A stretch of 22,936 nt of DNA from Nitrospirota bacterium (GCA_021812785.1 JAKAMR010000037.1:1-22936), one strand, 5' to 3'. Shown: positions 1 through 6,976, counted from the first letter of the stretch. Translations and numbers: made by a program. Notes: generated by a model not told the origin, from the sequence alone.

Positions 1-25
1 GATTGCAGCTCTGAAAAGACGGGTA

Positions 26-502
26 TCAGCAGAAGTTGACTTCAAGGATCTCGTACTCGATGGTCCTGGCCGGGGCCTTTATAGTGACGGTGTCTCCCAC
101 TTCTTTTCCCAGAAGCGCCCTGCCTACCGGGGAGCTTATGGATATCTTTCCCAGCTTGACGTCCGCCTCATCCGTGCCCACAAGAAAAAATACATACTCT
201 TCGTCAGCGGCGGTGTCCAGGACCTTTACGGTGGCCCCGAAAGCGGCCCTGCTCTGGTTTATCTTGGAGGGGTCTATCACCTGGGCCAGGGCGACCTTCT
301 GTTTAAGCTCCGCTATCCTGCCCTCGATCCAGGACTGCCGCGCCTTGGCGGCGTCGTACTCCGCGTTTTCGGAGAGATCCCCGTGGGCGCGCGCTTCCTC
401 GATGTCTTTTATGTTCCTGGGCCTCTCGACCTTGAGGAGCCTCTCCAGCTCCTCTTGCATCTTCTTGTAACCCTCTGGAGTTATGGGGAATTTTTCAAGC
501 AT
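26..502 (-). CDS. greA: Transcription elongation factor GreA
   Basis: GreA binds the RNA polymerase secondary channel and stimulates cleavage of backtracked transcripts in the cytoplasm. The 158-residue length is the usual one. Residues 1-75 form the predicted antiparallel coiled coil and contain the family signature around GDLSENAEYDAAKAR, which carries the acidic tip residues. Residues 80-158 form the FKBP-like C-terminal domain, with the conserved SPVGRALLGKEVGD stretch. The ATG is preceded by no recognisable Shine-Dalgarno sequence, and a plausible promoter lies only eight bases upstream, so the mRNA may be nearly leaderless. The gene is followed off the left edge by nothing visible. Identification is by strong family resemblance. 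Confidence 0.97.
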   Translation of the reverse strand: MLEKFPITPEGYKKMQEELERLLKVERPRNIKDIEEARAHGDLSENAEYDAAKARQSWIEGRIAELKQKVALAQVIDPSKINQSRAAFGATVKVLDTAADEEYVFFLVGTDEADVKLGKISISSPVGRALLGKEVGDTVTIKAPARTIEYEILEVNFC

Positions 503-510
503 AGTTCAAA

Positions 511-538
511 TTTATCAGATATGCGGTTTATTTTTCAA
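511..538 (-). promoter_or_regulatory. Candidate sigma70 promoter of greA
   Basis: Read on the minus strand, a TTGAAA box (533-538) and a GATAAA box (511-516) are separated by 16 bases. The -10 box ends eight bases before the greA ATG, so the transcript would start one or two bases from the start codon. The match is 5/6 and 4/6, so this is a reasonable but unproven call. Confidence 0.45.
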
Positions 539-560
539 ATTTTTTTAAGGTAATTGAACA

Positions 561-1025
561 TTACCCGGCAGCCTGGATGACTATCAACGTAAGCCCAAGG
601 GCCAGAAGAAGCAGGTTCAGGACAGCGCTTACAGCGTGCATCCTGCTGAACCGTTTTCTGGCGGGCAATGAGGGGTCCGTCTTTTCAAAAGAGGCGATCT
701 CCCGCTTTGTTTTCTTTATGGAGGGATAGAGTATAAAGACAATAAAAAGGTTAGCAAGCACCGCAACGGCAATAAGGGCAACGGAAATGCCGCCTCCGCC
801 GGAGGCCAGGAAAAAGACCAGGGCAAAAAAGGATGTGATGAGGTTATAAGGAAAGTAAAGCGGAAAGAGCTTATCCACTATGCTGCTTGCCGTGTCCCTG
901 GGAAAGGACTTGAATATGGCGGGCGTGGCCAGAAAAGTGAATATCCCGATGCCCCCCGTCCACAAGGCAAGCGTTATATTGAAAAAGACAAACCAGATAA
1001 CCCTGAAATCCCCCGATGTAACCAT
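561..1025 (-). CDS. DUF4149 family membrane protein
   Basis: A 154-residue integral membrane protein of unknown function resembling the DUF4149 (TMEM205-like) family. Four hydrophobic segments are visible, at about residues 9-31, 52-74, 80-100 and 130-150. A basic loop with KKTKREIASFEK and PARKRFSRMH lies between segments 3 and 4. The N-terminal segment keeps the family pattern of a WxGG turn (ALWTGGIGIFTFLATPAIF). No enzymatic motif is seen. The ATG at 1025 sits only seven bases below a near-consensus promoter and has no Shine-Dalgarno sequence; no alternative in-frame start occurs before the first membrane segment, so the mRNA is probably leaderless. The gene lies between greA and an M23-like gene; no functional link is evident. 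Confidence 0.8.
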   Translation of the reverse strand: MVTSGDFRVIWFVFFNITLALWTGGIGIFTFLATPAIFKSFPRDTASSIVDKLFPLYFPYNLITSFFALVFFLASGGGGISVALIAVAVLANLFIVFILYPSIKKTKREIASFEKTDPSLPARKRFSRMHAVSAVLNLLLLALGLTLIVIQAAG

Positions 1026-1031
1026 CGTTTA

Positions 1032-1060
1032 TTTATACGGCCAGGAACGGGAAATGTCAA
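1032..1060 (-). promoter_or_regulatory. Strong sigma70 promoter of the DUF4149 gene
   Basis: On the minus strand a perfect TTGACA (1055-1060), a 17-base spacer and TATAAA (1032-1037) can be read. Only six bases lie between the -10 box and the ATG at 1025, which puts the expected start of transcription on the start codon itself. Confidence 0.75.
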
Positions 1061-1074
1061 GGAGATGGAGATGT

Positions 1075-1635
1075 TTATATAACCTCTTCCGGGTCTGAAA
1101 ACAACACGCCTTGCGCGGCGTCAAGGGTTTCCCAGTCGAGGGCTTCAAGGGGGATATCTTCGGGCACAAGGGCGATGGAGATGTGCAGGTGCGTGGGGAC
1201 GACACCTTTGGAAGGAGCAAGCCTTCCTATAACGCAGCCGCTCTCCAGTTGCCTGTTCTCTATCCCCGCTTCGGGAGTCATATGGCCGTAAATGATGAAA
1301 AGCCGTTTCCCGCCGCCAGGGTTTTTTACGTGCTCTGCAAAGAGGCTGTGCCCAATGAAGTCAGGAATTATTTTTATTATTTTACCCATGTGGATCAGGG
1401 GTATCTCTGTATCTTCGGAAAGCGTTTTTACCTCCCCGTCTGCCGTCTCGTAAAACCTCAGATCCAGCCCGTTATGGCCCCTGCCCCGGTTGCCTCCGGC
1501 CCACCACTTTTCCTCCGCTTTAAAAGACATTCCGGGCAGGAACTTCCATCTGGCAAAAGCGAGGGAGTTCAAGCGGACCAGGTTGTTGGTAAATGTCCGC
1601 TTCTTTATCGATAAATGCCGGATAAAAATTCCCAT
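1075..1635 (-). CDS. M23/LytM-like metallopeptidase domain protein without signal peptide
   Basis: The protein keeps every zinc and catalytic position of the M23 (LytM) fold: H54 and D58 in HNGLD, H118 in YGHM, and H149/H151 in HLH. M23 enzymes normally cut peptidoglycan cross-links outside the cytoplasm. Here the 186-residue protein has no signal peptide or membrane segment; the N-terminus is basic and polar, and is followed by a tract rich in aromatic residues (FARWKFLPGMSFKAEEKWW). It may therefore be cytoplasmic, be exported another way, or use the fold for another substrate. The ATG at 1635 has no clear ribosome site; residues 15-36 look conserved-type, which favours the long start. It lies 56 bases after the channel gene on the same strand. 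The fold call is good, the role unknown. Confidence 0.72.
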   Translation of the reverse strand: MGIFIRHLSIKKRTFTNNLVRLNSLAFARWKFLPGMSFKAEEKWWAGGNRGRGHNGLDLRFYETADGEVKTLSEDTEIPLIHMGKIIKIIPDFIGHSLFAEHVKNPGGGKRLFIIYGHMTPEAGIENRQLESGCVIGRLAPSKGVVPTHLHISIALVPEDIPLEALDWETLDAAQGVLFSDPEEVI

Positions 1636-1691
1636 ACCGCTTTAGTATTTCAAAAATGGAAAATTTTTGTTTTTTGTTTTCCTTTTATTTT

Positions 1692-2828
1692 TTATTTTTC
1701 CGCCTGCGCTTTACGGACCCAGGGAGGAACGGCCATATGGAAGCGGCTTGCAAGGGCTTGGACATATGGCTCATACCGCAGGCGCAATTGCGCCAGTTTT
1801 TTGTGCATGTCACCGGCATCCGGCAGCCCCGAAAAACCTTTCTCCAGCATCTTCAAACGAATGTGGTCCAGTTCACCGGGAGATAATCTTTCATGTACCG
1901 GCGGGCTATCAGGTACAGAGGGGCTATCAGGACGTACCGGGGGGCAATGAAAGACCGAGGACAGGTCCGTGAGCGTATGCATGGACATGGAGAAGGTCAG
2001 CTCCGCCTGGCATTTGCACGCCCCCTCCATGCCGGACATGATGAAGGCGCAGGTATCCATGACGGCGGTAAGCGCCATAAGCCAGGACTGGTCTTCATGC
2101 TCTGAACGGAAATAGGCCAGGACCGGATAGGCAAGGTGACTTTCATGAAGTTCCGAGGCCCATCTTTCCCAGTCATAGAGCAATTGATGGAGGACATCCA
2201 GGTTTTGTCCGGCGATGTGCCTGTCCAGTATCGCAAAGGCCGAGACCGGCGCGCCCACCCGGGCGCTCAGCGCTGAAACAGGGGTCTCCCTGTTGTAAAA
2301 AAACTGATTCAGGGGCGGCAGATAATTTATGAAGATCGCAAGGAACCCAAACCCCGTACCGGCCTCAAGCACAGTGAGCGCCTTTGCCCAGGGAGCCATG
2401 GGAAGGACGTCCCCCAGCCCCAGGGTGAAGAAGGTAGTGCCGCTGTAATACAGGCATCCGGAGAAACCGGCATTACCCGTTTTAGCGCCCCCAAAAACTC
2501 CGGCTATGGAATAGTAGAGGAGCGCAAAACCCGAAACCAGAAGAGCGGCCCACAGGCCAAGGAGAATAATGAGTGAGAGCGGCCCGTACAGACTGAGGAA
2601 AATTTCTCTGCGCCTTCCCGGAGCAAATGCACCGCAGACCATTAAGGACCAGGCCTTCCAGGTGCCCCTGTAAAAAAACCTGGTCAGGCGTACACGGCGG
2701 AAAACAATGTGGGGCAACACTACGGTCTCAAAACCCTCGATAAGAACAATGAGTATAAGGGCCGCACCGGCCAGGGCGGAAAGGGCGTTCATCACCCAAA
2801 TGCTATCAGCTTCCGCCGTTGCAGGCAA
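1692..2828 (-). CDS. Two-TM potassium-channel-like membrane protein
   Basis: An ion-channel (Ion_trans_2 type) protein. Hydrophobic segments at about residues 14-38, 82-110 and 148-170 surround a pore loop containing TTFFTLGLGD (131-140), a variant of the TxGYGD selectivity filter with Leu in place of Tyr. The following soluble part (175-378) is helical in character and resembles no regulatory domain I recognise. A short Pro-Asp-Ser-Pro repeat at 297-311 corresponds to an 18-base repeat in the DNA near 1903-1938. The first possible start is a TTG at 2828 without a ribosome site; the ATG at 2792 (residue 13), directly before the first membrane segment, is at least as likely. It lies 31 bases after the lipoprotein gene, probably co-transcribed with it. 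Substrate ion is inferred from the filter only. Confidence 0.75.
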   Translation of the reverse strand: MPATAEADSIWVMNALSALAGAALILIVLIEGFETVVLPHIVFRRVRLTRFFYRGTWKAWSLMVCGAFAPGRRREIFLSLYGPLSLIILLGLWAALLVSGFALLYYSIAGVFGGAKTGNAGFSGCLYYSGTTFFTLGLGDVLPMAPWAKALTVLEAGTGFGFLAIFINYLPPLNQFFYNRETPVSALSARVGAPVSAFAILDRHIAGQNLDVLHQLLYDWERWASELHESHLAYPVLAYFRSEHEDQSWLMALTAVMDTCAFIMSGMEGACKCQAELTFSMSMHTLTDLSSVFHCPPVRPDSPSVPDSPPVHERLSPGELDHIRLKMLEKGFSGLPDAGDMHKKLAQLRLRYEPYVQALASRFHMAVPPWVRKAQAEK

Positions 2829-2859
2829 AAAAGGAACGGGAAGGAGAGGCTGCGGTTGG

Positions 2860-3621
2860 TTATTGTTTTGCCAGAGTTTCGGAAGATGCCTGCTGCGGGC
2901 TGGAAATTAAATAAGTAAAGCTGTCCCCGTTGATAAAGCCCAGGCCAGTGTAACTTCCATCCTTGCCGCAGCCGCTGATCGAAAGCGTCAGCGCATAGAC
3001 ATTTTTGGATGAGTCCGGCACAGTGATATCCCCCGAATAAAAGCAGCCATTCAGGGTATTGTTGGCCGTGAACAAGCCGGAAGTGCCATCGATGCTGAAA
3101 TAGAGGCCATCGGCGGTGTTATCCCATTTGCCGCCTACGCTGGCCAGGTCCGCAGGATTTGAATAGACCGCGTTTGGTGTTACGTTGAGTGTGCCGTTAT
3201 AAAAGGCTGTGGGGCCGGAGGGCATCGCGTATTTGGCTATTATGGCTGCGCTGGAAAAACTGCCGCTCAGGGAGGTGAGGCCATTGACCATGCCTGATGG
3301 ATCATAGACGTTGAAAGGGCCGTTGATGCTGGCGTTTGACGTGGTTACACCGCCCACGAAGTTAGTGCCGCTTGAAAGGGCAAACCGGGCCTCTCCGGAG
3401 GAGTCTATGATGCCGGTGACGGAATAGATTTGGCCCTTCGCGGTTTCATAGGTGCCCTGCCATATGCCGGCCACGGACACTGAAGAGGAGGAAGGGTCAT
3501 TATTGTTGATATGCAGATTGTTGCTTACGTCCTGCTGGGAGGGATCAACTTTCCATCCGCAGCCGCTTATAAAAAAAACTGCCAGTAAAAAAAACACGGC
3601 AAAAAGACCGGAGATTTTCAA
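2860..3621 (-). CDS. Lipoprotein of unknown function (TTG start)
   Basis: A 253-residue secreted lipoprotein. From the TTG at 3619-3621 the product begins with a short basic end (KISG), a hydrophobic stretch and the lipobox FISGC, giving lipidated Cys21. The TTG has an excellent ribosome site (GGGAGGGG five bases upstream). An in-frame TTG further upstream, at 3675, is part of the promoter's TTGACA box and cannot be translated from this transcript. The mature part is rich in Ser, Asn, Gly and Thr with regularly spaced short beta-type stretches (for example VGGKWDNTADGLYFSIDG), suggesting a beta-sandwich or beta-barrel-like extracytoplasmic domain; no known family is recognised. It starts the two-gene run lipoprotein-channel. 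Confidence 0.75.
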   Translation of the reverse strand: MKISGLFAVFFLLAVFFISGCGWKVDPSQQDVSNNLHINNNDPSSSSVSVAGIWQGTYETAKGQIYSVTGIIDSSGEARFALSSGTNFVGGVTTSNASINGPFNVYDPSGMVNGLTSLSGSFSSAAIIAKYAMPSGPTAFYNGTLNVTPNAVYSNPADLASVGGKWDNTADGLYFSIDGTSGLFTANNTLNGCFYSGDITVPDSSKNVYALTLSISGCGKDGSYTGLGFINGDSFTYLISSPQQASSETLAKQ

Positions 3622-3646
3622 TTTTTCCCCTCCCGAATTTCCGGTT

Positions 3647-3675
3647 ATTGTGCTACCGGACGCTGTGTTTGTCAA
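3647..3675 (-). promoter_or_regulatory. Promoter of the lipoprotein gene
   Basis: A perfect TTGACA (3670-3675) and CACAAT (3647-3652) are separated by 17 bases on the minus strand. The expected transcript start near 3640 leaves a leader of about 19 bases containing the GGGAGGGG ribosome site before the TTG at 3621. Confidence 0.65.
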
Positions 3676-3748
3676 TCAAGAGGCTCCAGGATGACTTGCT
3701 CTTCATGGGAGGGTCTTCCCTGAATTTCTTTTTTGCCGTTCCTCCTTT

Positions 3749-3776
3749 TTGCCTTAACCCCGGCGTTTGTGATAAT
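3749..3776 (+). promoter_or_regulatory. Candidate promoter of the hom operon
   Basis: TTGCCT (3749-3754) and GATAAT (3771-3776) are separated by 16 bases, about 45 bases before the hom ATG. This is the best sigma70-like match in the divergent region that separates hom from the lipoprotein gene. Confidence 0.45.
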
Positions 3777-3819
3777 ATTTTGATTTTAAAGGGGAATAGC
3801 CGGGAGGAATAACGGGGCG

Positions 3820-5178
3820 ATGGCAAAAGAAAAAGAAAACAAGAACAAAAAAACCGGGCAGATCAAAAAAACGGTAAACGTAGGCATCCTGGGTTTCGGC
3901 ACTGTAGGCAGCGGAACCGCCCGAATACTTGTTGAAAACAAAGATCTTTTAAGCGCCAGACTCGGATTCCCCGTTACTCTCAAAAAGATCGCGGACTTGG
4001 ACATCAAGAAAGACCGTGGCATAGCCCTTGGGAAAGACGTACTCACCACCGATGCCCGTCAGGTAACGGACAACCCTGATATAGACATTGTCGTGGAGCT
4101 GATCGGCGGGCTTGGTGTGGCCAGACAGCTCATGATGCGGGCGATCAAAAACGGCAAGCACATCGTTACGGCGAACAAGGCCCTTCTGGCCGAACATGGG
4201 CAGGAGATATTCGGGGCGGCCAAAAAATGCGGCGTAAACGTCGGCTTTGAGGCGAGCGTGGGCGGCGGGATACCGATAATAAAGGCCCTGGGCGAGGGGC
4301 TCATAGCTAACCGAATAAACTATGTTTACGGCATCGTAAACGGCACTTCCAACTACATCCTCACAAAGATGACAAACGAGGGGGTGGAGTTTTCAAAGGT
4401 GCTTAAGGAAGCCCAGGAGCTGGGTTACGCGGAGGCCGACCCCACTTTGGACGTTGGCGGGGCAGATTCAGCCCATAAGCTCGCTATCCTGGCCTCCCTG
4501 GCATTTGGCATACCGCTGTCCTATGAATCGGTCTATACGGAAGGGATAACCGGCATCACCCCGCTTGATATCTCCTTCGCCTCGGAGCTGGGCTTCAAGA
4601 TAAAGCTCCTTGCCATAGCCAAGGCGGCGGACGGACAGGTGGAGCTGCGCGTGCACCCTACGATGCTTCCCAAAGATTACCTTATCTCAAAGGTTGACGG
4701 CGTGATGAACGCGATCTACGTGAACGGGCAGGAGACAGGCGATACCCTGTATTACGGCAGAGGGGCTGGGGACATGCCGACCGGCTCCGCCGTGGTAAGC
4801 GACATCGCCGGTATCGCGCAAAGGATAATGAGCGGCGCGCCGCCAAAAAGCGGCCTTGGCGCGATAAAAATGAAAAAATCCGGTCCGCCTATGGGCCTGC
4901 GCCGTATGGACGAGGTGGAAAGCATGTACTACTTCCGCTTCTCCGCGCTGGACCGCCCGATGGTACTCTCAAAGATATCCGGTGTGCTCGGGGAAAATAA
5001 CATAAGCATAGCCTCGGTCATCCAGAAGGGCAGGAAGGAAGGCGGGGCCGTGCCCCTTGTCATCCTGACCCATAAGGCAATGGAGAGGAACGTAAGAAAG
5101 GCCCTCAAGAAAATAGACAGCCTGCGGGCGGTTGTGACGGGTAAGACCTGCCTGATCCGGGTTGAGGGAGAAGAGTAG
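3820..5178 (+). CDS. hom: Homoserine dehydrogenase
   Basis: Reduces aspartate 4-semialdehyde to homoserine with NAD(P)H, the branch point to threonine and methionine. The 452-residue protein has the Rossmann nucleotide site VGILGFGTVGSG (21-32), the catalytic-domain signature NGTSNYILTKM, and conserved EADPTLDVGGADSAHKLAILA. A C-terminal ACT domain at about 372-450 (YYFRFSALDRPMVLSKISGVL) is the usual site of amino-acid feedback control. The start chosen has GGAGG 12 bases upstream and gives a Lys-rich 18-residue extension before the Rossmann fold. It is the first gene of a probable operon with a TusA-like protein, an E1-like enzyme and a JAMM peptidase, which points to the methionine/homocysteine branch. 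Confidence 0.97.
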   Translation: MAKEKENKNKKTGQIKKTVNVGILGFGTVGSGTARILVENKDLLSARLGFPVTLKKIADLDIKKDRGIALGKDVLTTDARQVTDNPDIDIVVELIGGLGVARQLMMRAIKNGKHIVTANKALLAEHGQEIFGAAKKCGVNVGFEASVGGGIPIIKALGEGLIANRINYVYGIVNGTSNYILTKMTNEGVEFSKVLKEAQELGYAEADPTLDVGGADSAHKLAILASLAFGIPLSYESVYTEGITGITPLDISFASELGFKIKLLAIAKAADGQVELRVHPTMLPKDYLISKVDGVMNAIYVNGQETGDTLYYGRGAGDMPTGSAVVSDIAGIAQRIMSGAPPKSGLGAIKMKKSGPPMGLRRMDEVESMYYFRFSALDRPMVLSKISGVLGENNISIASVIQKGRKEGGAVPLVILTHKAMERNVRKALKKIDSLRAVVTGKTCLIRVEGEE

Positions 5179-5243
5179 GCAAATTTTTGCTGTAAAAAAA
5201 AAGAAAAAGTCTGTTTTTATTTTAAGCCTGGAGGTTAAGCCGT

Positions 5244-5531
5244 ATGCCGGAAGAGGTGTCAAATCCCATGGAAGAAGCAGAACGCATGGAAAACGCTGGA
5301 CAGAAAAGGAATCTGGACATAAGGGGGCTTGTATGTCCCTATACCTTTGTTAAGGCCAAGCTGGCCATAGAGGACATGGAACTGGGAGAGGTGCTGGAGA
5401 TAGTGCTCGATTACCCTGAGGCCGTGCACAACATACCCAAATCCATGCAGGATCATGGGCAGAAGGTGCTGAAGGTGGAACAGACCGGACCCAAGGAATG
5501 GATCATAGTCGTACGCAAGGAGAAGGATTAG
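5244..5531 (+). CDS. TusA/SirA-family sulfur carrier
   Basis: TusA-family proteins carry a persulfide on one conserved Cys and hand sulfur to biosynthetic enzymes in the cytoplasm. This 95-residue protein matches the fold from residue 23: LDIRGLVCPYTFVKAKL, with the reactive C31-P32 pair, then a beta-strand-helix pattern (GEVLEIVLDYPEAVHNIP) and the ending EWIIVVRKE. The usual CPxP motif is CPYT here, so the second proline is missing, placing it in a divergent subgroup rather than canonical tusA. The first 22 residues are a charged extension; the ATG at 5244 has GGAGGTT ten bases upstream, which supports it. Its stop codon directly abuts the start of the E1-like gene, so the two are translationally linked. 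Confidence 0.85.
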   Translation: MPEEVSNPMEEAERMENAGQKRNLDIRGLVCPYTFVKAKLAIEDMELGEVLEIVLDYPEAVHNIPKSMQDHGQKVLKVEQTGPKEWIIVVRKEKD

Positions 5532-6335
5532 ATGGAATTTTCCGATTCCCAGATACAGCGTTACAGCCGCCATATAATATTGCCCGAAGTGGGCGGCAAG
5601 GGGCAGAAAAAGCTCCTCGGGGCAAAGGTTCTGCTTGTGGGTGCGGGCGGGCTTGGCTGCCCTGTTGGATACTATCTCGCCGCGGCCGGAGTGGGCACCA
5701 TCGGCCTGGTGGATGACGACGTCGTGGAGCTTTCCAACCTCCAAAGGCAGATAGCCCACAGCACCAGCACCATTGGAATGCCCAAGGTGGAGTCCGCGAA
5801 GCGCACGTTCGAGGCGCTGAACCCGGATGTGAATGTGGTGGCACTGAAGGGCCGCCTTAACAAAGACAATATCACCGGCATTATCGAAGAATATGACCTG
5901 GTCATAGATGGAAGCGACAATTTCCCCACCCGGTACCTTGTAAATGACGCCTGCGTTCTTTCAAGAAAACCCCTCGTAAGCGGGGCGATATTGCGCTTCG
6001 AAGGGCAGGTGACAACCCTGATTCCGCATGAGGGCCACTGCTACCGATGCCTTTTTGAGGCTCCTCCTCCTCCAGGGCTGGTTCCTTCCTGCCAGGAGGC
6101 TGGAGTGTTGGGCGTACTGCCGGGGGTGATAGGGGCGCTTGAGGCAACGGAGGCGCTCAAGATAATCTTGGGACAGGGGGCGCCTCTTAAAAACGCCCTG
6201 CTGATCTACAACGCCCTTTCCGCTTCATTCAGAAAGGTCAAGGTCCCAAGAAACCCCAAATGCCCCGTATGCGGCGAAAACCCTACCATCACGGAACTCG
6301 AGGACTACGACGCCGGATATTGCCAGATGGGCTGA
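5532..6335 (+). CDS. MoeB/ThiF/HesA-family E1-like adenylyltransferase
   Basis: This family activates the C-terminal GlyGly of a ubiquitin-like sulfur carrier (ThiS, MoaD or similar) as an acyl-adenylate, preparing it for thiocarboxylation. In the 267-residue protein I see R14 in RYSRHIILPEVG, the ATP loop GAGGLG (37-42), NLQRQ (69-73) and DGSDN (126-130) with the catalytic Asp. Zinc-binding pairs are C170/C173 and C244/C247, and C187 in the PSCQEAGVLGVLPG segment matches the acyl-disulfide Cys of ThiF. No rhodanese domain is attached. AAGGAG lies just before the ATG, overlapping the end of the preceding gene. The exact carrier partner cannot be read from the sequence; context with hom and a JAMM peptidase suggests homocysteine or cysteine formation (HcyF-like) rather than molybdopterin or thiamine. 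Confidence 0.9.
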   Translation: MEFSDSQIQRYSRHIILPEVGGKGQKKLLGAKVLLVGAGGLGCPVGYYLAAAGVGTIGLVDDDVVELSNLQRQIAHSTSTIGMPKVESAKRTFEALNPDVNVVALKGRLNKDNITGIIEEYDLVIDGSDNFPTRYLVNDACVLSRKPLVSGAILRFEGQVTTLIPHEGHCYRCLFEAPPPPGLVPSCQEAGVLGVLPGVIGALEATEALKIILGQGAPLKNALLIYNALSASFRKVKVPRNPKCPVCGENPTITELEDYDAGYCQMG

Positions 6336-6437
6336 GGCCCCCTTGAACAGGGCCCAAGGGGACTTATGGGGCATGAATGCCATGCCGTTTTTTCCGGCCT
6401 TTTTCTCTTTTGAAGAACGAAAAGAGGTTTTTGTTTT

Positions 6438-6896
6438 TTGGGTTTTTTCCCGTTGAAAGAGGAACTGTTAATTCCCTCAGGCATTTATGAGCAGATGGTA
6501 GGCCATGCCGCAGGAGATGCCCAAAACGAGGTCTGTGGCATACTTGCCGGATATCCCACCGGTTCCCGGCCCGTGGGCGCAGGCATTGATCTGGTTGAGC
6601 GCATCTTCCAGGGGAAAAACGCAGACCGCTCCGCGGTCAGTTATGAGCTGGACCCCCGCCAACAGCTCCAGATCGAAAAAGAGCTGAGAAAAGAAGGAAT
6701 GAAGATGCTTGCCATCTATCACAGCCACCCCGTAGGCCAGGCATATCCCTCACCAAAAGATGTCCTCCTGGCGGTCTGGGATGTCATCTACATAATAATA
6801 GGATTTTGTCCCGGAGATAAAAACCATGTGCGGGCCTTCAGGGTTTGCGGAGAGAAAACAAAAACCGTTCAAGAAGTCCTTTTCAGGATCGTCTGA
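6438..6896 (+). CDS. JAMM/Mov34 (M67) metallopeptidase
   Basis: A zinc protease of the JAB1/MPN type. All motif positions are present in the 152 residues: E31 (NEVCGIL), H95-S-H97-P98, S105 and D108 (HSHPVGQAYPSPKD). Bacterial members next to E1-like genes (Mec+, HcyD, QbsD) cut an amino acid or peptide from the end of a ubiquitin-like sulfur carrier, and that is the likely job here. The first in-frame start is a TTG at 6438 with AGAGG about ten bases upstream; a second TTG at 6453 would also keep the whole domain. A 102-base gap separates it from the E1-like gene, and no carrier gene fits in that gap. An intrinsic terminator overlaps the last 12 codons. Confidence 0.88.
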   Translation: MGFFPLKEELLIPSGIYEQMVGHAAGDAQNEVCGILAGYPTGSRPVGAGIDLVERIFQGKNADRSAVSYELDPRQQLQIEKELRKEGMKMLAIYHSHPVGQAYPSPKDVLLAVWDVIYIIIGFCPGDKNHVRAFRVCGEKTKTVQEVLFRIV

Positions 6897-6912
6897 AAAC
6901 GGTTTTTGTTTT
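6861..6912 (+). terminator. Intrinsic terminator overlapping the end of the JAMM gene
   Basis: A perfect 9-base inverted repeat, AAAACCGTT (6861-6869) and AACGGTTTT (6898-6906), contains an inner stem TCCT/AGGA (6877-6888) and runs into TTTTTGTTTT. The stop codon at 6894-6896 lies inside the hairpin. It closes the hom operon before the convergent RRM gene. Confidence 0.75.
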
Positions 6913-6950
6913 GATTTGATTGTGCTTTTGATGCGGTCTTTCCTTTTCCC

Positions 6951-6976
6951 TTATTTTATCTGATTATTTTATCTGA
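6951..6976. repeat. 13-base perfect tandem duplication
   Basis: The unit TTATTTTATCTGA occurs at 6951-6963 and again directly at 6964-6976. The second copy contains the RRM gene's stop codon (6969-6971), so the duplication sits exactly at a gene end. Confidence 0.9.

Noticed and set aside
6336..6437. A hidden ThiS/MoaD-like carrier gene between the E1 and JAMM genes
   Set aside because: Only 102 bases; too short for a beta-grasp protein and no reading frame ending GlyGly was found.
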